Shown here: piece after piece, positions 1 to 5,123 of the stretch | Numbering within the stretch: position 1 is the first letter of the stretch | How the letters are laid out: every line of letters begins with the position of its first letter | NCBI GenBank assembly: GCA_019894875.1 | Contig: JAGXNR010000086.1 | Coordinates: forward strand, 1 to 11,320 | Length of the DNA: 11,320 nucleotides | Direction of reading: 5' to 3' | Origin: Promethearchaeota archaeon | GTDB taxonomy: Archaea; Asgardarchaeota; Lokiarchaeia; Sigynarchaeales; SOKP01 | Program-made: the position numbers and the translations under genes | Notes under the pieces: model-generated | Seen by the model: only the letters and a program-made list of their open reading frames with translations | The model's database searches: none | Told to the model about the DNA's origin: nothing

Positions 1-1031
1 GTATTGGGACTAATCATGGTTTAGCCTGTGCTATTGTGTGTAAGAAATTATCTCCAAGTCTTAAATGTCATTTATTTCTATATAATCAGCCACTTACTTG
101 GCATGTACAACGCTCATTATTGTTGTATGATTATTTTGGATCTAAACTTCATTATGGTAAAACAGATGTGAGCACTTTTATTAAAACTTGGTTTTTCCAG
201 ATTAATCATCCAAAATACTATTTTATACTTCCAGGGGGCTCACCATTATTTGGTCGAGGAACCCCCTTAGGGATAATAGGGTTTATTAACGCAATTCTTG
301 AGTTACATGAACAAATAAAAAATGGTGTTATGCCAGAGCCAGATGTTATATTTATAGCAGGAAGTACGACGGGAACGGCAGCAGGATTAATTGCGGGGTG
401 TAAATTATTAGGTTTAAAATCAATTGTATACCCTGTAGCGGTATATAAGGATTTTCTCGCAAATTCCTCTAATGTAGCTAGAAATGCAAATAAAGCACTG
501 AAGTATTTGCGCAAAAAGGATAATAGTTTTCCAAAAATTGAAGTAACGGAAAAAGATTTTGAATTTATTAAAGGTTATCTAGGTTCTGGGTATGGTGTTA
601 AAACTATAAAAAGTCAAAACGCTGTTGATACTGTATACAAATTAGAGGGGCAAGAGAAAGGTTTTCATTTAGAAACAACCTATACGGGAAAAGCAATGGC
701 TGCCATGTTCGATTTTCTCAAAAAGGAAGAGAATAAATCAAAAATAGTGTTATTTTGGAATACTTATAATTCAAATGATTTAGATCTATATGTTAAAGAA
801 ACAGATTTTAATTACCAAAAGCTCCCAACAAAATTTCATAAATTCTTTAATAATGATAATTTTCAATGTTGGCAGATAACTGAATGTCCTACTGAAATAA
901 GAGAAGAATGTAAAGCTTATTTAAATCAAGAATATCGGTTTTGGAAGATAACAAATTGTTCTCTAGATAAAACCAAGAGTAAGAAAGCTTTTGAAACGTT
1001 GAGCAAATTAATTAATTTAGAGGAAGCTTGA
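1..1031 (+). CDS. PLP-dependent enzyme, ACC deaminase/D-cysteine desulfhydrase family (5' truncated)
   Basis: The reading frame is open to the window edge; the first complete codon is at position 3, and the gene begins outside the window. The first residues read GTNHGLA, matching the family's QSNH-A motif that normally sits near residue 75-80. The GTG at 36 is therefore internal, not the start. Further family marks are LPGGSP followed by a GIIGF-x-NAI-x-EL-x-EQI helix, the phosphate-binding loop GSTTGTAAGL, GYLGSGYG, and YTGKAMAAM. The catalytic PLP lysine lies upstream and cannot be checked. Members are cytosolic fold-type II PLP enzymes acting on small amino acids such as D-cysteine or 1-aminocyclopropane-1-carboxylate. 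The usual C-terminal HTGG is replaced by NTYNS, and about 75 further residues follow, so this is a divergent subgroup of unknown substrate. It converges on the phosphodiesterase gene with 25 bp between stop codons. Confidence 0.85.
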   Translation, partial: IGTNHGLACAIVCKKLSPSLKCHLFLYNQPLTWHVQRSLLLYDYFGSKLHYGKTDVSTFIKTWFFQINHPKYYFILPGGSPLFGRGTPLGIIGFINAILELHEQIKNGVMPEPDVIFIAGSTTGTAAGLIAGCKLLGLKSIVYPVAVYKDFLANSSNVARNANKALKYLRKKDNSFPKIEVTEKDFEFIKGYLGSGYGVKTIKSQNAVDTVYKLEGQEKGFHLETTYTGKAMAAMFDFLKKEENKSKIVLFWNTYNSNDLDLYVKETDFNYQKLPTKFHKFFNNDNFQCWQITECPTEIREECKAYLNQEYRFWKITNCSLDKTKSKKAFETLSKLINLEEA

Positions 1032-1056
1032 AGCCAGGAATAATTTTAAGTCTCGC

Positions 1057-1572
1057 TTATGATTTTATTTCTTTTATTATTCCTTGAACCTTACCATTAT
1101 CGATCTTAAGAATTGCAATTGTGGTTGGGGGACCAAAGAAATTCGTTTCTAAATATCCTTTTCCCGGATTAACTACTAATAAATTATTTTTCTTTAGAAT
1201 TTTTGATTCATGAGTGTGACCATAGATTAGAATATCAAGATTATCTTGTTCAAAATCGACAAATAGATTTTTCTCTATATGTTCCTCTGGACCACCGCTT
1301 GCAGGATGAGTAATACCAATTTTTTTATTCTGGATAGATAAAATTTCTTTTGACGAAAGTTTATTTCTAACATCTAAAGGATCAGCATTCCCATAAACAC
1401 CTCTAAACCGTTCCCCTTTTAATTTAATCAAACCACTTATAACTTTGGTAGAAGTGTAATCTCCTGTATGAATCACCCAATCTGATCCTTCAATCTCTCC
1501 CAATATTTCTTTAGGTAATTCTTCAAAGGAATTTATATGAGTATCTCCCAAAATGGTTATTTTGACGGTCAT
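1057..1572 (-). CDS. YfcE/MJ0936-type metallophosphoesterase
   Basis: This 171-aa cytosolic calcineurin-like phosphoesterase has the complete metal-binding set: GDTH (9-12), HTGD (35-38), GNAD (61-64), ITHP (87-90), GHTH (118-121) and NPG (135-137). Its length and motif order fit the small YfcE/MJ0936 group, which hydrolyses phosphodiester bonds with two divalent metals; the natural substrate is generally unknown. GNAD replaces the more usual GNCD or GNHD, and ITHP replaces THG, but the metal-ligand Asn and His are kept. The ATG at 1570-1572 places the first motif at residue 9, as expected. No Shine-Dalgarno is visible, which fits a short-leader transcript from the TATA element near 1605-1613. 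It lies downstream of the nitroreductase gene (93-bp gap) and is convergent with the PLP enzyme gene. Confidence 0.92.
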   Translation of the reverse strand: MTVKITILGDTHINSFEELPKEILGEIEGSDWVIHTGDYTSTKVISGLIKLKGERFRGVYGNADPLDVRNKLSSKEILSIQNKKIGITHPASGGPEEHIEKNLFVDFEQDNLDILIYGHTHESKILKKNNLLVVNPGKGYLETNFFGPPTTIAILKIDNGKVQGIIKEIKS

Positions 1573-1592
1573 TGTAGCTAATTATGTTTAAT

Positions 1593-1628
1593 TTTCAAGA
1601 ATTTTTTATAATTTTTATGTTCTTGAAA
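1593..1628 (-). promoter_or_regulatory. Inverted repeat flanking the TATA box of the phosphodiesterase gene
   Basis: TTTCAAGAA (1593-1601) and TTCTTGAAA (1620-1628) are perfect 9-bp inverted arms separated by 18 bp. Read on the minus strand, the spacer contains a TATA-like element (ATTATAAAA, centred near 1609), 37 bp upstream of the ATG at 1572. A bound dimeric regulator would straddle TBP, so this looks like an operator. It could instead be a stem-loop at the 3' end of the nitroreductase transcript. Confidence 0.5.
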
Positions 1629-1665
1629 GGTTGTTATTAGATCTAGCACAAATCTTAGAAGATAA

Positions 1666-2169
1666 TTATATTTCTTTAACAATATTACGTAGAGGATTTC
1701 TATATGTAGGTTCTGGGACGGGACTTTGAATATAACCAAATGGCAAAACTGTTAAAAGATAATCATTACGTCCTAAACCAAGAATTTCTTTTGCCTTTTC
1801 TTTATTCATTGATCCAATCCAACAGGTTCCAATTCCTAAAGACCAAGCCATTAACATCATATTCATTGAAACTAAGGAAGTATCAACGACATACCAATTT
1901 TGACTAATATATGGCTTCCCCACTATAGCTATAGCGAATGAAGCTTCAGCAATAAAAAAACCATAACCTGTAGCTCCTGCTATTTTTTTTAAGATATCTC
2001 TATTTTTAATTACTATAAATTCCCAAGGTTGGCGATTGGAAGCACTGGGTGCCCATCTTCCTGCTTCTAAAATCATCTCTATTTCTTTCTCAGGAATTTG
2101 CTTATCTTGAAATGCCCTTATACTCCTTCTCTCTTTAATAAAGTCTAAAAAAACTTTTGGATCAATCAT
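1666..2169 (-). CDS. Nitroreductase-family FMN oxidoreductase
   Basis: This 167-aa protein has the hallmarks of the nitroreductase superfamily: RRSIRAF (14-20), which contacts FMN phosphate; APSASNRQPWEF (40-51), the FMN-binding loop; LGIGTCWIGS (111-120); and LPFGY (142-146). Members are cytosolic homodimers that use NAD(P)H to reduce nitro compounds, quinones or other flavin-accessible substrates; the physiological substrate cannot be read from sequence. The length matches the compact archaeal/anaerobe type. The ATG at 2167-2169 is supported by RRSIR falling at its usual N-terminal position and by a weak AGGT about 11 nt upstream. A TATA-like element lies at 2234-2243. Gaps of 93 bp and 81 bp on either side suggest that it is transcribed on its own. 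Confidence 0.93.
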   Translation of the reverse strand: MIDPKVFLDFIKERRSIRAFQDKQIPEKEIEMILEAGRWAPSASNRQPWEFIVIKNRDILKKIAGATGYGFFIAEASFAIAIVGKPYISQNWYVVDTSLVSMNMMLMAWSLGIGTCWIGSMNKEKAKEILGLGRNDYLLTVLPFGYIQSPVPEPTYRNPLRNIVKEI

Positions 2170-2233
2170 ATTAAAACATACCTATAAACGTAATTCTTAA
2201 TCTTTTTAAATCTTAAAATACTAAAAAATGCTT

Positions 2234-2243
2234 CTTATATAAC
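2234..2243 (-). promoter_or_regulatory. TATA box of the nitroreductase gene
   Basis: On the minus strand this reads GTTATATAAG, a good archaeal TATA element. It would put initiation near 2213 and give a leader of about 44 nt before the ATG at 2169. It lies just past the stop codon (2251) of the 107-aa gene, which supports an independent promoter. Confidence 0.5.
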
Positions 2244-2250
2244 TTATAAC

Positions 2251-2574
2251 CTATAATTTATTAGTCATATTAAAAAGTGAATATAATTCTTTTAACTTAT
2301 TGTTTAATAAAGGTTCAGCAGCGCTTGTTGCGGGTCCGATAGAGCCATGACCTATTCTTTGAGTTAAATAAGCTTCAATTTCTTTCAAGATAATATTTTT
2401 ATTTTGAGGGGTTCTTTCCCAAAGCCAAATCGCATAACGTATTAGTTCATCAGCAATTAATTCTAATTCTTCTAATTTATCTTTAATATAACTGTGAGAT
2501 TTATTTCCACTAGTATTTATAAATTGAAATTCTTGATTATTATTATTTTCATGATCCTTATTTTTCCTTTCCAT
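2251..2574 (-). CDS. Hypothetical protein, 107 aa
   Basis: I do not recognise this protein. The first 25 residues are polar and Asn-rich (NNNN at 11-14), suggesting a disordered N-tail. The remainder is probably helical: an acidic segment LEELELIADELIRYAIWLW (about 34-52), a second helix around 60-72, a short GHGSIGPATSAAEP stretch, and a final helix rich in Leu, Lys and Glu. No signal peptide, membrane segment, cysteine or metal motif is seen, so it is most likely cytosolic. Lack of overlap with another gene and the position between two same-strand genes support it as real. No Shine-Dalgarno precedes the ATG at 2572-2574. It lies 75 bp downstream of the membrane-bound regulator's stop codon, but a T-tract in that gap argues against co-transcription. 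Confidence 0.65.
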   Translation of the reverse strand: MERKNKDHENNNNQEFQFINTSGNKSHSYIKDKLEELELIADELIRYAIWLWERTPQNKNIILKEIEAYLTQRIGHGSIGPATSAAEPLLNNKLKELYSLFNMTNKL

Positions 2575-2621
2575 AACTGAAATAAAATTTCATTAAATAA
2601 ATAAGATCTATGTAATCAATG

Positions 2622-2627
2622 AAAAAA
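2622..2627 (-). terminator. Oligo-T terminator after the membrane-bound regulator gene
   Basis: Six A on the plus strand make TTTTTT on the coding (minus) strand, 22 nt after the regulator's stop codon at 2650. This is an archaeal-style T-tract with no evident GC stem. Confidence 0.4.
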
Positions 2628-2649
2628 TTGAATGATGAGTTTTATACTT

Positions 2650-3909
2650 TTAATTATCTTCTTTCTGTTTATAGTATTCAGCATCAAAGTTTGGATAGAT
2701 TTTCTTCTTTCTCCCTTCTTTTTCCAATGTAATAAGCCCAAGTTCAATTAATTTGCTTAAATGATAATGAATAGTTTTATGATCGACTTTGAATTTTTTA
2801 GTTATTATGTTATTCCATATTCCCGGTTCATCTTCAATCATTTCTAAAATCTCTAATGTTAATTTGCTTTTCTGAAGTTTTAGATTTACATTAGATAGGG
2901 GATTTTTTTGATAATAAGGAAAATAAGCTAAAAAGTTACCTACTCTTTTTTTTCCGACTATCTTATATGTCTGCAAAATATCAAGATGCCACACCAAATT
3001 CCCTGCGGCAAGTCCTGTTTGTCGTAACAATTCATTAAAATGAATGCCTGGCTCATTCAAAATAAGATCAATTATTTTATTTCTATTTTCATTTTCTAGT
3101 ACATCATCTAATGATAATCTATGAGCACCTTTCTCTATGGATATACTTCTCTTTCTCAAATATTGGAAGTATTCTTTCTTTGAAATTAAAAAAGCAATTG
3201 AAAGAATACAAATAGCACCTATTGAAATTGTAAGAATTAACCACGTGTAATCAGAAGGTTGCGGGGCAAATTCAAAGAGTGTTAAATAATAATCTGTCTC
3301 ACTTTCAAGCCCTATGAGAGTACTTTCTAAGTACAGCTCAGAAATGGATTCATTGAATTTCTCTTGTGTTTCAACTAGTTGCCATGATTCTTGGTTTTTT
3401 TCAAATAAAGCTAAAGCGTAATTAACGTTAGATTCTAATCCAAATAGGCTATTTTTTCGATATCTTATGGTAAAACTCTCAATTGAAGAATTGAATCTTA
3501 ATTGAAAAATACTATTATATCGGTAACGAAATTGAAAAGTTCCTTTTTTTGGTGCATTTGGAGATTGTATTATACCAAAATTTGTCAGACTTTCTCTTGT
3601 TGTGACGTTTATTGAAAATGACTCATTATTATTAAAAAGAAATAAACTTTGACGATTATTTATCCCTTTCTCATATTCTACGTAAAGATCTACTTCTACA
3701 TTAGAGGAAATCTCAAAAATCGTACCATTTGGAAATTGGAAAGAAACGAACTCATTTGGGTTTATTCTATTCTGAACCCAATAACCTGAAACATTTTCAG
3801 TTCTCGCTGAAACATTATAAAGAACTGTATTAAATTCGAAAATAATTATACATAACAAAATAAGTCTAATACTATGTTTTTTCCATTTAATTCTTTTATT
3901 AGATACCAA
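2650..3909 (-). CDS. Membrane-anchored tandem winged-helix transcription regulator with extracytoplasmic sensor domain
   Basis: This 419-aa protein has a basic N-terminus and a hydrophobic signal segment (about 14-34). Next come a beta-rich ectodomain with several N-glycosylation sequons (36-218) and a membrane helix (about 222-243) followed by KK and RKR. Two cytoplasmic winged-helix domains follow. The first is at about 270-332 (NEPGIHFNELLRQTGLAAGN...). The second is at about 345-405 (DEPGIWNNIITKKF... HKTIHYHLSKLIELGLI). They resemble MarR/ArsR-type folds. I infer a one-component system that senses something outside the membrane and binds DNA directly. The start is TTG at 3907-3909: an in-frame TAA lies immediately upstream, no early in-frame ATG or GTG exists, and GAG sits 5 nt ahead. 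It has its own TATA box. The ectodomain aligns with that of the adjacent surface protein. Confidence 0.85.
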   Translation of the reverse strand: MVSNKRIKWKKHSIRLILLCIIIFEFNTVLYNVSARTENVSGYWVQNRINPNEFVSFQFPNGTIFEISSNVEVDLYVEYEKGINNRQSLFLFNNNESFSINVTTRESLTNFGIIQSPNAPKKGTFQFRYRYNSIFQLRFNSSIESFTIRYRKNSLFGLESNVNYALALFEKNQESWQLVETQEKFNESISELYLESTLIGLESETDYYLTLFEFAPQPSDYTWLILTISIGAICILSIAFLISKKEYFQYLRKRSISIEKGAHRLSLDDVLENENRNKIIDLILNEPGIHFNELLRQTGLAAGNLVWHLDILQTYKIVGKKRVGNFLAYFPYYQKNPLSNVNLKLQKSKLTLEILEMIEDEPGIWNNIITKKFKVDHKTIHYHLSKLIELGLITLEKEGRKKKIYPNFDAEYYKQKEDN

Positions 3910-3937
3910 TTATCTCAGAATTCTTTTTTTAATTTTA

Positions 3938-3950
3938 TTATATATATAAA
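3938..3950 (-). promoter_or_regulatory. TATA box of the membrane-bound regulator gene
   Basis: On the minus strand this reads TTTATATATATAA, centred about 36 bp upstream of the TTG start. Initiation near 3920 would give a leader of only about 10 nt. It directly follows the T10 tract that should end the upstream gene, so the regulator has its own promoter. Confidence 0.6.
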
Positions 3951-3951
3951 G

Positions 3952-3961
3952 AAAAAAAAAA
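3952..3961 (-). terminator. T10 terminator of the surface-protein gene
   Basis: Ten consecutive A on the plus strand give TTTTTTTTTT on the coding strand, 26 nt after the stop codon at 3988. This is a strong archaeal-type intrinsic termination signal. Confidence 0.65.
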
Positions 3962-3987
3962 TGATTTAATAAACTCTTTGCTTGCTT

Positions 3988-4683
3988 TTACTTCCTCTTC
4001 TTAATATAAATCACTGCAATTATAGCTACAACGCCGATAATAACGCCACCTATAGTAAGATAAATCCACAATGTGTTTTCCTCCGCTTCAGGTAGTAATA
4101 TAGTCCAGAATGAAAAGTGATCAGATTCTGCAACCAAGTATCCGTTTTGGGATGCTGTTTGAACCGCAACCCATTCTCCTTCTCCAATCGTTCCGTTATA
4201 AAAAGCCCATGTTCCATCACGATTTTGATTAGTTTCTTTCATTTTTAATTTAGCTTGAATAGGATATGAAAAGTTGCCTTTCATTTCAAGACAAAATCCT
4301 TCTTGGTATCGGTATCGGTTTCGATTTCGTGTTTGATAGATATTACCCAGTAGTAATCCTAATTCACTTTGTTCCTCAGTACATGTCATATTCATAAGCA
4401 TATCTTGATCAGAATCAACTTCAAGCTCAAAAGTTTTTAATCCAATCTTTAAGGCTTCACAGTTCATAGTTAAATCAATATTCACGTTTGAGTTAAATCT
4501 TAATTGTGTTCTATTTCGAAAAGTGAACATAGTTAGATTGTCAGCGTGTACTCGATATGTATATGTATCACCAGGAACTTCAACAGGAGGGTCTTCAGCC
4601 GCCACTACACTAGTGACGCCAAACACTGAAAACAGCATTGAGAAAGCAAAGAGACCCACTAATATTTTATTTATTTTTTTCAT
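3988..4683 (-). CDS. Secreted, C-terminally membrane-anchored surface protein
   Basis: This 231-aa protein has a Sec-type signal peptide: KKINK, a hydrophobic core at 8-27, and likely cleavage after A28 or A29. The ectodomain spans about 30-203. A C-terminal membrane helix follows at about 205-227, ending in KKRK, which predicts the body outside and the tail inside. The ectodomain contains alternating basic/aromatic stretches (FRNRTQLRFNSN, RNRNRYRYQ), five N-glycosylation sequons (N49, N57, N98, N137, N163) and three cysteines (C75, C101, C131). It ends in a W-x-AV-x-T ... SDHFSFW segment typical of the last strands before a C-terminal anchor in archaeal surface proteins. No catalytic motif is seen. 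Residues 48-71 align without gaps to residues 52-75 of the neighbouring regulator. The start ATG has an AGGTG Shine-Dalgarno (plus 4692-4696) and a TATA box at 4726-4737. The function is unknown; I infer a surface or sensing role. Confidence 0.8.
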   Translation of the reverse strand: MKKINKILVGLFAFSMLFSVFGVTSVVAAEDPPVEVPGDTYTYRVHADNLTMFTFRNRTQLRFNSNVNIDLTMNCEALKIGLKTFELEVDSDQDMLMNMTCTEEQSELGLLLGNIYQTRNRNRYRYQEGFCLEMKGNFSYPIQAKLKMKETNQNRDGTWAFYNGTIGEGEWVAVQTASQNGYLVAESDHFSFWTILLPEAEENTLWIYLTIGGVIIGVVAIIAVIYIKKRK

Positions 4684-4725
4684 TTTTTTAACACCTAATT
4701 TAGTCTAATAAGAAAGAATCAATTT

Positions 4726-4737
4726 GATATAAAAAGC
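4726..4737 (-). promoter_or_regulatory. TATA box of the surface-protein gene
   Basis: On the minus strand this reads GCTTTTTATATC, centred about 47 bp upstream of the ATG at 4683. It implies initiation near 4703 and a leader of about 20 nt that contains the AGGTG Shine-Dalgarno (plus 4692-4696). Confidence 0.6.
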
Positions 4738-4890
4738 ATTAAGGAATAACTTTCCCCATTTAATAAATTAGAATATAAAGCATTTCTCAACAGCTGCTTT
4801 TCTATCTTAAGGTTTGGAATAACAATGCCAAATTAATTAAAATGCATGATATAGGAAACAGTAAGGTTTTTAAAATAACAAGCAATTTAA
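4738..4890. other. Divergent intergenic spacer between surface-protein and leu promoters
   Basis: About 150 bp of AT-rich sequence lies between the two outward-facing TATA boxes. I see no coding region or RNA gene. AAAGCA (4777-4782) and TGCTTT (4795-4800) form a small inverted repeat, next to the palindrome CAGCTG (4791-4796). Nothing else stands out. It could hold regulator sites for either gene. Confidence 0.4.
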
Positions 4891-4900
4891 TTTTATAAAA
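4891..4900 (+). promoter_or_regulatory. TATA box of the leu operon
   Basis: TTTTATAAAA sits within the 12-bp palindrome ATTTTATAAAAT (4890-4901). It is the best TATA element upstream of leuA. It predicts initiation near 4920, which is about 200 nt before leuA but only a few nt before the ATG of the Leu-rich leader ORF at 4926. Confidence 0.55.
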
Positions 4901-4925
4901 TACAATTCTATTGAGATAAAGTAGT

Positions 4926-5033
4926 ATGAAAGAGCTTCAAAAACTAGGAACTTTTAACTTCAGCAAATATTTGAAGTGTGTTTCTTCATTTGAATTGTAT
5001 TTAAGTGCATTGAATTTACACTTATTATTATAA
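4926..5033 (+). CDS. Candidate leucine leader peptide of the leuACD operon, 35 aa
   Basis: This ATG-to-TAA ORF of 35 codons lies between the predicted leu promoter and leuA. Leu accounts for 10 of 35 residues. The C-terminal part reads ELYLSALNLHLLL, with seven Leu in the last twelve codons and three consecutive TTA codons directly before the stop. An in-frame TAA at 4917-4919 fixes the start at 4926; a weak GAG (4913-4915) precedes it. If initiation is near 4920, this ORF is the first translated element and is almost leaderless. In bacteria, Leu-codon runs in short ORFs ahead of leu genes (E. coli leuL) sense Leu-tRNA charging by ribosome stalling. The same role here is inference. A chance ORF is the alternative, made likelier because TTA is common in AT-rich DNA. 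Confidence 0.5.
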   Translation: MKELQKLGTFNFSKYLKCVSSFELYLSALNLHLLL

Positions 5034-5123
5034 CCTTCTTTATCTTTTGAAGAAATATCATTATTTCTTTCCTAAGATGAAGGGGGTTGCTAAAATTTAA
5101 AGAAATTAAAATAGGTAAAAATT
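5034..5123 (+). promoter_or_regulatory. Leader RNA between the Leu-rich ORF and leuA: U-rich tract, hairpin and RBS
   Basis: Right after the leader stop comes a pyrimidine-rich tract (5034-5048). A perfect 8-bp hairpin follows: AAGAAATA (5050-5057), loop TCAT, TATTTCTT (5062-5069), with one further G-U pair. The left arm can pair instead with TTCTT at 5036-5040 or, within the leader ORF, with TTTCTTC at 4981-4987, so alternative structures are possible. The segment ends with AGGT (5113-5116), 7 nt before the leuA ATG. The hairpin is AT-only apart from one G-C pair, so its stability is doubtful. Confidence 0.4.

Noticed and set aside
36..38. GTG as the start codon of the PLP enzyme
   Set aside because: The frame is open upstream to the window edge and encodes the conserved TNH-A motif, so the gene is truncated, not started here.
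2211..2219. TCTTAAAAT near the nitroreductase start site, matching a half-site of the 31-bp palindrome
   Set aside because: Only a single 9-bp AT-rich half-site, which is expected by chance in about 11 kb of such sequence.
4305..4328. Degenerate hexanucleotide repeat (ggtatc/ggtttc/gatttc) in the surface-protein gene
   Set aside because: It simply encodes the alternating RNRNRYRY stretch and does not look like an independent DNA repeat.
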